From Corynebacterium lactis (GTDB lineage: Bacteria > Actinomycetota > Actinomycetes > Mycobacteriales > Mycobacteriaceae): a stretch of 64,000 bases of DNA. The stretch spans positions 496,001 through 560,000 of the forward strand of contig NZ_ULHE01000001.1 of assembly GCF_900519355.1 (NCBI RefSeq). The letters run 5' to 3'. The notes beneath the pieces are model-generated. The model was not told the DNA's origin, searched no databases, and saw nothing but the letters and a program-made list of their open reading frames with translations. The position numbers and the translations under genes are program-made. Positions within the stretch are counted from its first letter, which is position 1, and each line of letters starts with the position of its first letter. This document shows positions 10,779 to 20,349 of this stretch, piece after piece.

Positions 10779-12475
10779 TCGATCCGAGCGATGAGATCAC
10801 CATCCACTTCGGTGACGACGACGCGGACGTAGTCTCCTCCGGCGCCCCGGCGGGGAAGCCCCAGGCAGAGCCCGAGGTGGAGGCCGACGAGTTCGATTTC
10901 GACCCGGCGGATACCCAGATCGTCGAGGACCTGGAGCCTCGCGAGCTCGCAGGCTTCATGGACGACGATCCGATGCCGGAGGACATGCGCCTCGGCGAGG
11001 TCTCGGTGTCGGAGGAGGGCCTGAGCCTGCCCGTCGACGTCGACCGGCCGGTCAACCAGCCGGCGCCCCTGCACGTCACGGCGGAGGAGCTGCGCGAGCT
11101 GGCGGAGGTCGAAGCTGAGCTGGACCGCCGCTGGCCGGAGACGAAGATCGATCCGTCGTTGGAGCGCATCGAGATGCTGATGGACATCCTGGGCCACCCC
11201 GAGCGGGCGACCCCGGTTATCCACGTCGCGGGCACCAACGGCAAGACCTCGACCGTCCGCATGATCGAGTCGTTGGTGCGCGCGCTGGGGCGCCGCACCG
11301 GTCGCACGACGAGCCCGCACCTGCAGATGGTGACCGAACGTATCGCCATCGACGGCGTGCCCATTCACCCGCGCGATTATGTGCGCATCTGGCGCGAGAT
11401 TCAGCCCTACGTGGAGTTCGTGGATGCGAAGTCCGCGGAGAAGGGCGGCCCGCAGATGAGCAAGTTCGAGGTGCTCACCGCGATGGCCTACGCCGCGTTC
11501 GCCGACGCTCCCGTCGACGTCGCGGTCGTCGAGGTCGGAATGGGCGGCACCTGGGACGCCACCAACGTCGCCGAGGCGGACGTCGCCGTTATTACCCCGA
11601 TCGGTCTGGATCACACGGAGTACCTGGGCGACACCATCGCCGAGATCGCCGGCGAGAAGGCGGGAATCATCAAGTCCCGCTGGAATAAGGACGACCTGCT
11701 GACCCCGCCGGACAACGTGGCCATCGTCGGCGAGCAGGAGCCGGAGGCCATGGAGGTGCTGCTCAAGCGCGCCGTAGAGATGGACGCCTCCGTCGCCGCG
11801 CGGCGCCGAGTACGGCGTCGTCAGCCAGCAGTTGGCCGTCGGCGGGCAGAACCTGACCCTGAAGGGCCTGGCGGGGGAGTACGACGACATCCACTTGCCG
11901 CTGCACGGCCCGCACCAGGCCCGCAACGCCGCGACCGCGCTGGCCGCGGTGGAGGCCTTCTTCGGCGCCGGCCCGGGCGACCGCTCAACATCGACGCCGT
12001 CCGCGAGGGCTTTGCGACGGCGACGTCGCCCGGCCGCCTGGAGCGCGTCCGGTCGACGCCGACGGTGTTTATCGACGCCGCGCATAACCCCCACGGCGCG
12101 CGTGCGCTGCGTGAAGCCCTCAGCGCCGAGTTCGACTTCCGCCGCGTCATCGGCGTGCTCTCGGTGCTCGGGGAGAAGGATGCCCGCGGGCTGCTCACGG
12201 AGCTGGAGCCGTACTTCGAAGAGGTCGTGATTACCCAGAACACGTCTCCGCGCGCCATGCACGTCGATGACCTGGCCGACCTGGCCGTCGAGATCTACGG
12301 CGAGGAGCGGGTGCACCGCATCGAGACCCTGCCGTCGGCAGTTGAGTTGGCGGTGGCGCTGGCGGAGGAGACCGACAGCGGTGATGGAATCGTCTCCGGC
12401 TCCGGTGTGATTGTGACCGGTTCCGTTGTAACCGCGGGTGAGGCCCGGACTCTATTTGGAAAGGACCCGCAATGA
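10775..12475 (+). CDS. folC: Dihydrofolate/folylpolyglutamate synthase (two compensating frameshifts)
   Basis: Mur-ligase family enzyme that adds glutamate to folates. The P-loop AGTNGKTS lies at about residue 152, and DNA coding for the second half ([11 protein letters not shown]) is clear. About 110 residues precede the catalytic core, rich in Asp/Glu and Pro, longer than usual for FolC. The frame is open throughout, but residues about 340-403 do not look like FolC. The same DNA in another frame gives [20 protein letters not shown] and [20 protein letters not shown], which do. So one base is gained near 11792-11808 and one lost near 11981-11985. This is probably a sequence error. It overlaps valS and the DUF4233 gene by 4 bases each. 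Confidence 0.9.
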   Translation: MIDPSDEITIHFGDDDADVVSSGAPAGKPQAEPEVEADEFDFDPADTQIVEDLEPRELAGFMDDDPMPEDMRLGEVSVSEEGLSLPVDVDRPVNQPAPLHVTAEELRELAEVEAELDRRWPETKIDPSLERIEMLMDILGHPERATPVIHVAGTNGKTSTVRMIESLVRALGRRTGRTTSPHLQMVTERIAIDGVPIHPRDYVRIWREIQPYVEFVDAKSAEKGGPQMSKFEVLTAMAYAAFADAPVDVAVVEVGMGGTWDATNVAEADVAVITPIGLDHTEYLGDTIAEIAGEKAGIIKSRWNKDDLLTPPDNVAIVGEQEPEAMEVLLKRAVEMDASVAARRRVRRRQPAVGRRRAEPDPEGPGGGVRRHPLAAARPAPGPQRRDRAGRGGGLLRRRPGRPLNIDAVREGFATATSPGRLERVRSTPTVFIDAAHNPHGARALREALSAEFDFRRVIGVLSVLGEKDARGLLTELEPYFEEVVITQNTSPRAMHVDDLADLAVEIYGEERVHRIETLPSAVELAVALAEETDSGDGIVSGSGVIVTGSVVTAGEARTLFGKDPQ

Positions 12476-13005
12476 GTGACGCGAGCCCGAACAAGGACCG
12501 AAAGCACGTGGCCCAGGGCGGTGGCGCCCAGCCGGATTACTCCGCCCGCGATAGGGAGGATCTCCGCGCCTACCGTGAGGGCAAGGACCTCACGGCCGGT
12601 GGCCAGTACGGCCCCCTCGGCGCGGGACATGCGCCGGCGAAGGACCCGCTGAAGGGGCTGCGTGGCGTGATGGCCGGAACCCTGGTGATGCAGTCCATCT
12701 CGGTATTGCTGGGGTTGACCGTCGTGACACGCATTGCCGACGGCCAGATTAACCAGACTTTCTCGGTTACCTACATCTCGATTTTGGGCATCGCGCTGTT
12801 CGTGATGGCGTTCTTGCAGAAGAAGCGCTGGGCCCTGGTGGCCAATATCGTGCTGCAGGTATTCGGTGTCCTGGCAATCTTCACGCATGTGTCGATGGGC
12901 TTCGTCGGAATCTTCTTCGCCATCGTGTGGATGTACATCCTGCATCTCCGGAAGAACCTGATTCAGCGCATGGAGCGTGGCCTGCTGACCACGCAGCACA
13001 CGTAG
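12472..13005 (+). CDS. DUF4233 domain-containing membrane protein
   Basis: 177 residues: a hydrophilic N-terminal segment of about 60 residues, then four predicted membrane helices within about 60-165 (for example [18 protein letters not shown]). It matches the DUF4233 family that lies between folC and ndk across actinobacteria. The function is not known to me. Translation is probably coupled to folC (ATGA overlap at 12472). The last codons run into the ndk promoter. Confidence 0.88.
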   Translation: MSDASPNKDRKHVAQGGGAQPDYSARDREDLRAYREGKDLTAGGQYGPLGAGHAPAKDPLKGLRGVMAGTLVMQSISVLLGLTVVTRIADGQINQTFSVTYISILGIALFVMAFLQKKRWALVANIVLQVFGVLAIFTHVSMGFVGIFFAIVWMYILHLRKNLIQRMERGLLTTQHT

Positions 13006-13011
13006 TAAGAT
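13006..13011 (+). promoter_or_regulatory. -10 element (TAAGAT) of ndk, leaderless start
   Basis: TAAGAT begins directly after the TAG stop of the preceding gene and ends seven bases before ATG 13019. No ribosome binding site is present. This favours the ATG at 13019 over the in-frame ATG at 13010, which would overlap the -10 element. Confidence 0.65.
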
Positions 13012-13018
13012 GCTCACC

Positions 13019-13429
13019 ATGACTGAACGCACTCTCATTCTGATTAAGCCGGACGGCGTCGCTCGTGGCCTCGTCGGCGAGGTAATCTCTCGCATCGAGC
13101 GCAAGGGCCTGAAGCTGGTCGCTATGGATCTGCGCGTTGCCGACGAGGCAACCGCCAAGGAGCACTACGCGGAGCACGTCGACAAGCCGTTCTTCGGCGA
13201 GCTGGTTGACTTCATCACCTCCGCTCCGCTGGTCGCCGGTGTTATCGAGGGCCCGAACGCGATCGCCGCTTGGCGCCAGCTCGCCGGTGGCACCAACCCG
13301 GTCGAGGCCGCCACCCCGGGCTCCATCCGCGGTGACTTCGCCCTCGAGGTCGCTAACAACGTCGTCCACGGCTCCGACTCCCCGGAGTCCGCAGAGCGCG
13401 AGATTGGCATCTGGTTCCCGAACCTGTAA
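13019..13429 (+). CDS. ndk: Nucleoside diphosphate kinase
   Basis: Transfers the gamma-phosphate of ATP to nucleoside diphosphates through a phospho-histidine. The 136 residues match the full family. The N-terminus [16 protein letters not shown] and the active-site NVVHGSDS (catalytic His) are intact. The start at 13019 (MTERT...) is chosen because homologues begin there and because TAAGAT seven bases upstream suggests a leaderless transcript. A strong terminator follows. Confidence 0.97.
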   Translation: MTERTLILIKPDGVARGLVGEVISRIERKGLKLVAMDLRVADEATAKEHYAEHVDKPFFGELVDFITSAPLVAGVIEGPNAIAAWRQLAGGTNPVEAATPGSIRGDFALEVANNVVHGSDSPESAEREIGIWFPNL

Positions 13430-13448
13430 GAGACTGGGCATGCCCTAA

Positions 13449-13498
13449 GCCCCCGTCCTGCTACCGCAGTTGATTCTGGTAGCGGACGGGGGCCCTTT
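13449..13498 (+). terminator. Rho-independent terminator after ndk
   Basis: GCCCCCGTCC(T)GCTACC pairs with GGTAGCGGACGGGGGC with one bulged T and a 12-base loop, followed by CCTTT. It begins 20 bases after the ndk stop. Confidence 0.85.
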
Positions 13499-13863
13499 CG
13501 TGTCCGGGGGAAACGAGCTTCGTCGGCTGGACCCCGCTAACTGAGCCGGCGAATTTGCCGCCTTTGACGCTTCCACCTCGCCGGGTTGTCCGGATTCCGC
13601 GCCGTATCGGCGATGTGTGCGACAATAGGAGCGCAGCACTATTCGAGTTCGCTCCCGCGCCGGATTCCCCGGCAGCCGAGACCGCTGAATCCGTGAGTGC
13701 TCCGAGAAAAAGACTTCATAACTGTTCACCGTCGGCCCCGTTTTCGTCGCCGACGCCAATCGTTGTTCCGCGTGGCCCCTCAATGGCCATTGCGATTTCG
13801 GGTTAGACCTGGTAATCGCGTGCCTTTGCGTGCGCACCGGAGCGTCAAGGAGAAATCAATACA
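13499..13863 (+). promoter_or_regulatory. Upstream region and leader of rne
   Basis: 365 bases without a supported gene. The ribosome binding site of rne, AAGGAGA (13847-13853), is the only confident element. RNase E genes often have long regulatory 5' leaders; whether this one does cannot be read from the sequence. I found no clear -10/-35 pair. Confidence 0.45.
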
Positions 13864-16800
13864 GTGGCAGATTTCAGCCAGGATGTTGTGGCGAAGGCTC
13901 GCGAGTTCGACCGCTCGTCCGCAGCAGCAAAGACCCGTGTCCACGCTTTGGCCAAGGCTTTGGGGATGACCTCCAAGGAGGCTATCGAGGCCCTGGGGCA
14001 CGCGGGGATTGTCGTCAAGTCGGCCTCGTCCACGGTCAACGAAAACCAGCTCGAGGCAGTGCTGAACCTGATCGCGGGTTCGGGCGGCCCGGCCGATCAA
14101 GATTCCCAGCCGGAGGCAGATCAAGCTCCCTCCAGCGAAAAGGCGGAGAAGGGAGAGAAGGGCACCGAAGTGGCCGAGAAGGTCACTGACAAGCCGGAGA
14201 AGAAGACCGCGAAGAAGCCTGCAAAGAAGGCTGCAAAGAAGACCGCGAAGAAGGCAGCCCGCAAGGCTTCGCGCAGGGCGACAAAGAAGGGCGCCGAGCC
14301 GCAGGCAAAGGCTGTGGTTGCGGAGGCTTCTGACTCTGCCACGGTCGAGCCCGCCGAGGCTGGGACCCCCGTCGAATCCCTCGTCGAGTCATCCGTGGAG
14401 GCTGCTTTGCAGTCGGTGGTCGAATCCGTAGCTGATTCCACTGCCGCGGCACAGGCCGAGGAAGCTCCTGATGCTTCGGCCGAGAGGGATTCGGAGAAGG
14501 ACCACGAGGCAGAGGCCAAGCCCAAGACTCGCTCCCGTCGTCGCCGTGCGCGCCGAGTCAACCCGGTAACTTCCGACGCTGCCACCGAGGCCACGGCCGA
14601 AGAGTCCTCCGCGGGCTCTAAGCGCGACGACGCCTCCTCCAGCACCGCATCGCTTCACGACGTGGAGCCGCCCCTGACCCCGGAGCCTCAGCAGAGCTCG
14701 GAGGAGCAGGCCACCTACGCGCCGATCTTCCTCGCACCGCAGGTCCCGGCCCCGACGCCGAGTGTCGAGGACGAGGGAGACGAGCCGTCGGCACGCGAGA
14801 GCGAGGAGCACGCGGACAGCGGCGAGGAGCAGCCGGAGCGCCAGCCTCGGCCGCGTCGCCGTCGTCGTGGTCGCGGGCGTCGTCGTGACGAGCAGTCCGA
14901 GCAGAAGGGCGCTGCCGACTCCGAGAAGGCTGCCGACGCAGCGAGTGCCTCCAGCGCCGACAACGCCGACGACGGCGACAGTGCCGGCAACGACGAGGTG
15001 GAGCACGAGCCGGAGCAGATCGAGGAGCCGCAGGCTATCAAGGGCTCGACCCGACTGGAGGCGCAGCGTCGCCGCCGCAACGAGCGCCGCGAGGAGTCCC
15101 GTAAGCGCCACGTCATCTCGGAGGCCGAGTTCCTGGCCCGCCGCGAGTCCGTGGAGCGCACGATGGTGGTCCGCGAGCGTGGCCGCCACGACCACGCGGG
15201 CATCGTGACCGAGGTGGGAGTGCTGGAGGACGACCTGCTGGTCGAGCACTTCGTGACCTCGGATACCCAGACCACCCAAATCGGCAACATCTACCTCGGC
15301 CGCGTGCAGAACGTGCTGCCCAGCATGGAGGCAGCGTTCATCGACATCGGAACCGACCGCAACGGTGTCATCTACGTCGGCGACCTGAACTGGAAGCTGA
15401 TGGGCGTGAAGTCCCGCTCGCGCAAGATCGAGCACGCGCTGAAGGCCGGCGACCAGATCCTGGTGCAGGTCACCAAGGACCCGATCGGGCACAAGGGCGC
15501 ACGCCTGACGACGCACATCTCCATGGCGGGCCGCTTCCTGGTGTACGTGCCGGGCGGCCGCAGCGCGGGTATCTCCCGCAAGCTGCCCGAGCCGGAGCGC
15601 AAGCGCCTGAAGGAGATTCTCTCGGAGGTCACCCCGGAGGGTTCGGGCACCATCATCCGCACCGCGGCCGAGGGCGTGTCCAAGGAAGCTATCGAGGCCG
15701 ACATCCAGCGCCTGGAGCAGCAGTGGCAGGACATCTACGAGCGCTCCGAGCAGGCCAAGGCCAAGCGCGGCGCGAAGCCGATTACGCTGTACGAAGAGCC
15801 GGACATGCTGGTCAAGGTCGTCCGCGACGTGTTCAACGAGGACTTCACGCGCCTGGTCGTCGAAGGCGACCGTCCGTGGAACACCGTCACCGACTACATC
15901 GGCGACCTGGCGCCCGAGCTGGAGCCGCGCCTGCAGCGCTACTTCGCGCGCGAGCACGGCGGCGCCGACGTCTTCGAGCACTTCCGTATCGACGAGCAGC
16001 TGGCGAAGGCCCTGGACCGCAAGGTCTGGCTGCCCTCCGGTGGCACCCTGATCATCGACCGCACCGAGGCGATGACCGTCATTGACGTCAACACCGGCAA
16101 GTTCACCGGCTCCGGCGGCAACCTCGAGGAGACCGTCACCCGCAACAACCTGGAGGCAGCCGAGGAGATCGTCCGCCAGATGCGCCTGCGCGACCTCGGC
16201 GGCATGATTGTCGTCGACTTCATCGACATGGTGCTGCCGGAGAACCAGGACCTGGTGCTGCGCCGCCTGAAGGAGGCTCTCGGCCGGGACCGCTCCCGTC
16301 ACGAGGTCTCCGAAGTCACCTCGCTGGGCCTGGTTCAGATGACCCGCAAGCGCCTGGGCACCGGCCTGCTGGAGACGTTCTCCACCCCGTGCTCCTGCTG
16401 CAACGGCCGTGGCATCGTCATCCACATCGATCCGGTGGAGCACGACTCGCACGGTGGAAACCACGGTGGAAACTCCCACCGCAACTCCGGCGAAAAGAAG
16501 GGGCGCGGTAAGCGCAACCCGGAGCACGCGCCGGGACAGCACCCGGCAGCGCTGGCGATGCACCGCGACCACGACGCCGAGAAGGGCAGTGCCGAGAACG
16601 GGCGCCAGGACGCCAAGCCCTCCCGCAACGATGAATCCGATGCCCTGACCACGAGCGCGCAGGACAAGGCTGCGGCCGATGAGCGCGTGGCCGCAGCAGT
16701 CGAGGCCGTTGTGGTGGCATCCGAGAAGGAGGAGCCGAAGCCTCCGCGCCGACGCTCCCGTCGCGGTCGTGGTCGTGGACGACACGCCGAGGGCAACGAC

Positions 16801-17763
16801 GCTTCCCAGGACCAGCGCAACGAGCTGCCGGAGCAGCCGCAGCCGCAGCCGGAGGCAACGGAGGACGCCGGGGACAAACTGGCAGCACTGGCGGCCGCAG
16901 CCGTTGCTGAAGCGCGCGAGAAGGACCCGGAGGAGCCGTCAGACGACCGCTATGTCGCAGGGCCGTCGCATCGTCGGCGTCGGGCAACGCGCCGTCGGGT
17001 AGCGGAGCACCTCGCGGTGGATAAGTCCGACGAGGAGCATCAGGAGCGCGCACAGCGCGAGGAACGCAATGAGCGTCCAGAGCCCGAGGCGACTCGCGAA
17101 GATTCGCGTGCCGACGGCGGACGCCGCCGGTCGCGCCGGGCGCGTCGTTCGGGCAGCAACGGGCGCCCCCACGCGGGATCCCCTCAGGTAGAGACCGCTC
17201 GCGGTGAGTCCGACGTCAACCGCGGCTCCGACGCCGGCCGAGACCGTGACTCCGAGCGTGTCACCGGGCGGGATGGAGGCAACCTGAAGAAGTCGTACGA
17301 GGATGCGGTGGAGGAGTTTGAACGTTCCCCACGCCGTCGTCGCCCGACGCGCGGCAATTCTCGCTCCGACCGCGCTCCGCGCAGGGAGGACTTCGAGCCT
17401 GCAGCGCAGGAGTCGCGCGAACCCGAGGCAGCTGCGCCGAGCACGGTCGCGGAGGCGGAAAAGTCCCGGCCGGATTCCGAGGGCCGCGAACGCTCAGGGC
17501 GTACCGCCTCGGCGCGGCGTCGCCGTCGCAGGGCCGTGAGGACTGCGTCGGTAAGCGAAGCTGCGGGCGCTGTGGCGGACGCGGAGGAGACGACTAGGCG
17601 CAACGGTGCGCCTGCGCATCGTCGTTCGCGCAAGCCTCAGCCCGATGCCGAGCAGCGTGGCCAGGGACAAGCGGAGCAGGGCGCCACTGAGGAAGCTCCT
17701 CATTCGGCGTCTCGCAGGCGCAGCGGTCGTCCGCGTCGAGCAGTGCGCAGGAGCGTTCGTTAA
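13864..17763 (+). CDS. rne: Ribonuclease E/G family endoribonuclease
   Basis: Main endoribonuclease of mRNA decay and rRNA/tRNA processing. It has 1299 residues. Residues 1-75 resemble the small helical N-terminal domain of initiation factor 2. Residues about 85-455 are low complexity, with a Lys/Ala-rich histone-H1-like stretch (KPAKKAAKKTAKKAARKA) and Arg-rich parts. The S1 domain begins near 472 (GNIYLGRVQNVLPSMEAAF). Catalytic aspartates lie in VIDVNTGKF (about 740) and VVDFIDM (about 783), and the zinc-link cysteines in CSCCNGRG (about 843). The 440-residue tail is acidic/Arg-rich and disordered-looking. GTG start at 13864 after AAGGAGA. Confidence 0.96.
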   Translation: MADFSQDVVAKAREFDRSSAAAKTRVHALAKALGMTSKEAIEALGHAGIVVKSASSTVNENQLEAVLNLIAGSGGPADQDSQPEADQAPSSEKAEKGEKGTEVAEKVTDKPEKKTAKKPAKKAAKKTAKKAARKASRRATKKGAEPQAKAVVAEASDSATVEPAEAGTPVESLVESSVEAALQSVVESVADSTAAAQAEEAPDASAERDSEKDHEAEAKPKTRSRRRRARRVNPVTSDAATEATAEESSAGSKRDDASSSTASLHDVEPPLTPEPQQSSEEQATYAPIFLAPQVPAPTPSVEDEGDEPSARESEEHADSGEEQPERQPRPRRRRRGRGRRRDEQSEQKGAADSEKAADAASASSADNADDGDSAGNDEVEHEPEQIEEPQAIKGSTRLEAQRRRRNERREESRKRHVISEAEFLARRESVERTMVVRERGRHDHAGIVTEVGVLEDDLLVEHFVTSDTQTTQIGNIYLGRVQNVLPSMEAAFIDIGTDRNGVIYVGDLNWKLMGVKSRSRKIEHALKAGDQILVQVTKDPIGHKGARLTTHISMAGRFLVYVPGGRSAGISRKLPEPERKRLKEILSEVTPEGSGTIIRTAAEGVSKEAIEADIQRLEQQWQDIYERSEQAKAKRGAKPITLYEEPDMLVKVVRDVFNEDFTRLVVEGDRPWNTVTDYIGDLAPELEPRLQRYFAREHGGADVFEHFRIDEQLAKALDRKVWLPSGGTLIIDRTEAMTVIDVNTGKFTGSGGNLEETVTRNNLEAAEEIVRQMRLRDLGGMIVVDFIDMVLPENQDLVLRRLKEALGRDRSRHEVSEVTSLGLVQMTRKRLGTGLLETFSTPCSCCNGRGIVIHIDPVEHDSHGGNHGGNSHRNSGEKKGRGKRNPEHAPGQHPAALAMHRDHDAEKGSAENGRQDAKPSRNDESDALTTSAQDKAAADERVAAAVEAVVVASEKEEPKPPRRRSRRGRGRGRHAEGNDASQDQRNELPEQPQPQPEATEDAGDKLAALAAAAVAEAREKDPEEPSDDRYVAGPSHRRRRATRRRVAEHLAVDKSDEEHQERAQREERNERPEPEATREDSRADGGRRRSRRARRSGSNGRPHAGSPQVETARGESDVNRGSDAGRDRDSERVTGRDGGNLKKSYEDAVEEFERSPRRRRPTRGNSRSDRAPRREDFEPAAQESREPEAAAPSTVAEAEKSRPDSEGRERSGRTASARRRRRRAVRTASVSEAAGAVADAEETTRRNGAPAHRRSRKPQPDAEQRGQGQAEQGATEEAPHSASRRRSGRPRRAVRRSVR

Positions 17764-18032
17764 CGGCCGCGCTCTGCGCGTGGCCGGGGGATAGCCCATA
17801 CCCGGTCTGAACTGCCCGAATGCCCCGTTTTCGTCTTCGCGGACGACGGTGGTATTCGGGCGGTTTGTAATTTAGGCGCGTTTTTCGCTACTCTTGACCA
17901 GTCGCTGATTAGTAGGCGTATCTATCTATGCCCAACAGCGCGCGCCCGCGCTGCTAATCGCAAATCATTGTCCAGTCAGGGGATCATCGGGGTCCCTTGA
18001 GTCGAGTTTCTTAGATAAGGGGTAGCCCTCCT
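17764..18032 (+). promoter_or_regulatory. Promoter and leader region of rplU-rpmA
   Basis: 269 bases between rne and rplU. TTGACC at 17894-17899 is a plausible -35 box, with an A/T-rich TATCTATCTAT stretch about 19 bases downstream as possible -10. A G/C-rich hairpin (CAGCGC...GCGCTG, about 17936-17954) follows in the presumed leader. L21 operons in some bacteria carry structured leaders; I cannot show that this is one. Confidence 0.4.
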
Positions 18033-18341
18033 ATGTACGCGATCGTCAAGACCGGCGGCAAGCAGTACAAGGTTGCCGAAGGTGACCTCGTCAAGGTCGA
18101 GAAGATCGAGGGTGAGCCGGGTTCGTCCGTGGCTCTCACCCCGGTTCTGCTCGTCGATGGCGCAGATGTCACTGCGGATGCCGACAAGCTTGCCAAGGTT
18201 ACCGTTAACGCCGAGATCGTCGAGGCCGCCAAGGGCCCGAAGATCCGTGGCATGCACTACAAGAACAAGACCGGCTACAAGCGTCGCTTCGGCCACCGCC
18301 AGCAGCTGACTGTTCTGAAGATCACCGGCGTCTCCAAGTAA
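18033..18341 (+). CDS. rplU: 50S ribosomal protein L21
   Basis: 102 residues matching the complete L21 family: starts [18 protein letters not shown] and carries the C-terminal Lys/Arg/His-rich RNA-binding motif ([12 protein letters not shown]). It is a component of the large ribosomal subunit. It is followed 44 bases later by rpmA, the usual L21-L27-Obg order, which supports co-regulation of 50S parts with the 50S assembly GTPase. Confidence 0.98.
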   Translation: MYAIVKTGGKQYKVAEGDLVKVEKIEGEPGSSVALTPVLLVDGADVTADADKLAKVTVNAEIVEAAKGPKIRGMHYKNKTGYKRRFGHRQQLTVLKITGVSK

Positions 18342-18385
18342 TCCGCCGAAAACTAAAGTTTCAAGCTTTTCCCTAGGAGAAAATC

Positions 18386-18640
18386 ATGGCTCACAAGAAG
18401 GGTGCATCCAGCACCAGCAACGGCCGCGACTCCGAGGCTAAGCGCCTCGGCGTGAAGCGCTTCGGCGGCCAGCAGGTTAAGGCAGGCGAGATTCTCGTCC
18501 GTCAGCGCGGTACCTCGTTCCACCCGGGTGAGAACGTTGGCCGTGGCGGCGACGACACTCTCTTCGCTCTGAAGGCAGGCGCTGTTGAGTTCGGCACTCG
18601 CCGCAACCGTCGCACTGTTTCCATCGTTGAGAACGCCTAA
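18386..18640 (+). CDS. rpmA: 50S ribosomal protein L27
   Basis: 84 residues matching the complete L27 family, whose N-terminus reaches the peptidyl transferase centre. The sequence begins [20 protein letters not shown] without a cleavable leader and includes the conserved [19 protein letters not shown] segment. The ribosome binding site is AGGAGAAA upstream of ATG 18386. A long hairpin lies between this gene and obg. Confidence 0.98.
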   Translation: MAHKKGASSTSNGRDSEAKRLGVKRFGGQQVKAGEILVRQRGTSFHPGENVGRGGDDTLFALKAGAVEFGTRRNRRTVSIVENA

Positions 18641-18697
18641 GGTTTCAACGCTTTAAGCATCTCAAATGGGCGGGCCCCCATACGGCCTCGCTCTCAC

Positions 18698-18737
18698 GGA
18701 GCCGATTCCTTTCCCACTGAGTAAAGGAGTCGGCTCC
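18698..18737 (+). terminator. Long hairpin between rpmA and obg
   Basis: GGAGCCGATTCCTTT pairs with AAAGGAGTCGGCTCC (one G-T pair), 15-bp stem, 10-base loop. There is no long T-run (CACGTGTCTAT follows). It may partly terminate rpmA transcripts or act as a processing signal that lowers obg expression relative to the ribosomal proteins. Confidence 0.55.
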
Positions 18738-18768
18738 ACGTGTCTATATGGGGAAGTATTTTTAAATC

Positions 18769-20282
18769 ATGTCTCGTTTTGTAGATCGTGTAGTGCTGCA
18801 CCTGCAGGCTGGCGACGGTGGCCACGGCTGTAACTCTGTGCTGCGTGAGAAGTTCAAGCCGCTGGGTGGCCCCGACGGCGGTAACGGTGGCCATGGTGGC
18901 GACATCGTGCTGGTTGTCGACCCGCAGGTCCATACGCTGATGGACTTTCACTTCCATCCGCACATCAAGGCCTCTAACGGCAAGCCGGGCGCGGGCGATC
19001 ACCGCAACGGCGCTCGCGGCGAGGACCTGGTCCTCGGCGTGCCGGAGGGCACGGTCGTGCTCACGGAGGACGGCGAGGTACTGGCGGACATGACCGGCAA
19101 GGGCGCCCGCTTCATCGCTGCGGAGGGCGGTTACGGCGGGCTCGGCAACGCCGCTTTGGCGAATAAGAATCGTCGCGCTCCGGGCTTCGCCCTCCTGGGC
19201 GAGCCGGGGGAGAACAAGGACCTTGTGCTGGAGCTGAAGTCGATGGCGGACGTCGGCCTCGTCGGTTTCCCCTCGGCGGGCAAGTCCTCCCTCGTCAGCG
19301 CGATGAGCGCCGCGAAGCCGAAGATTGGCGACTACCCGTTCACGACGCTGCAGCCGAACCTGGGCGTCGTCAACGTCGGCTACGAGTCCTTCACCATCGC
19401 AGACGTCCCCGGCCTGATTCCAGGTGCGTCGGAAGGCCGGGGCCTGGGCCTGGACTTCCTGCGCCACATCGAGCGTGCGCTGTCTTGGCACACGTCGTCG
19501 ACGCGGCGGCGCTCGAGGGCGACCGCGACCCGGTGTCCGATATCAAGGCGCTGGAAAAGGAGCTGGAGAACTACCAGTCGGTGCTGCAGTCCGACGTCGG
19601 CCTCGGCGACCTGCGCGAGCGCCCGCGCATTATCGTGCTGAACAAGATGGACCTCCCCGATGCACGGGACATGGTCGAGCTGCAGCGCGAGGAGCTTCAG
19701 GCCTTCGGCTGGCCGATCTTCGAGATTTCCACGGTCACCCATGAGGGGCTCAAGGAACTTACCTACGGTCTCAAGGACGCCATCACCGCATACCGTAAGG
19801 CTCACCCGGCGAAGTCCGAGGAGGAGCCTCGTGCGGTCATCCGCCCGAAGGGTGTGCGGGGCAAGCGCAACGAGGGCACTGAGTTCACCATCGAGCGTGA
19901 CCCGAACAACGAGGGCGGGTTCATCGTCAAGGGCCGCAAGCCCGAGCGCTGGATCAACCAGACCGACTTCGAAAACGACGAGGCCGTGGGCTACCTTGCG
20001 GACCGCCTGGCACGACTCGGCGTGGAGGAGGCGCTGGCGAAGGCCGGCGCCAAGGTCGGCTGCCCGGTTACCATTTCCTACCTGACCTTCGAGTGGTACC
20101 CGCAGATGGTCGCCGGCGCCGACGACTTCGTCCCGACCGGCCGCGGCACCGACGAGCGCCTCTACGTCAACAACCGCACCAGCGCCGAAGAGCGTAAGCG
20201 CGCGTCCCAGACGCGCCGCGGCCTCATCGACGAATTCGACTTCGGCGACGGCCAGGTTGCGGACCGAGAGCGCTACCAGTAA
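18769..20282 (+). CDS. obg: GTPase Obg/CgtA (frameshifted in this sequence)
   Basis: Essential GTPase in 50S assembly and stress response. The glycine-rich Obg fold occupies residues 1-158 ([19 protein letters not shown]). The G domain follows, with P-loop GFPSAGKSS near 166, DVPGLIPGA and NKMDLPDA, then the C-terminal OCT domain typical of actinobacteria and Firmicutes. The frame breaks after 19482: ...LRHIERAL is followed by noise, while [19 protein letters not shown] continues in another frame. One missing G (CTG GTC TTG GCA) restores about 504 residues. Since Obg is essential, I regard this as a probable sequencing error. ATG 18769 has GGGGAAG upstream. Confidence 0.93.
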
Positions 20283-20294
20283 TCCGAAAGCGCC

Positions 20295-20335
20295 GTAAGG
20301 CGCGTCGGCAAGCGTGCTTCGCGTTGCCGGCTTAC
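20295..20335 (+). terminator. Hairpin between obg and proB containing the dispersed 11-mer
   Basis: GTAAG...CGTCGGCAAGCG (20295-20314) pairs with CGCGTTGCCGGCTTAC (20320-20335) as an interrupted stem with small bulges. The 5' arm contains one exact CGTCGGCAAGC (20303-20313) and the 3' arm a near copy in inverse orientation. No clear T-run follows, so it may be a weak terminator or attenuator. It argues against starting proB at the GTG inside it (20314). Confidence 0.5.
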
Positions 20336-20349
20336 CCCCATCTTTGACT

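Noticed and set aside
9980..12316. 778-codon antisense open frame opposite valS/folC
   Set aside because: Shadow of GC-rich coding sequence; no domain, no ribosome binding site, covers two convincing genes.
14180..14290. Repeated AAGAAG/GCC pattern in rne as a possible DNA repeat array
   Set aside because: It is the coding form of a Lys/Ala-rich protein segment, not a DNA repeat with unit spacing.
14389..16785. 798-codon antisense open frame opposite rne
   Set aside because: Shadow frame created by the biased codons of rne; product has no recognisable fold.
20314..20349. GTG 20314 as proB start
   Set aside because: It lies inside a hairpin and adds residues with no family support; GTG 20350 is preferred, though its own ribosome binding site is poor.
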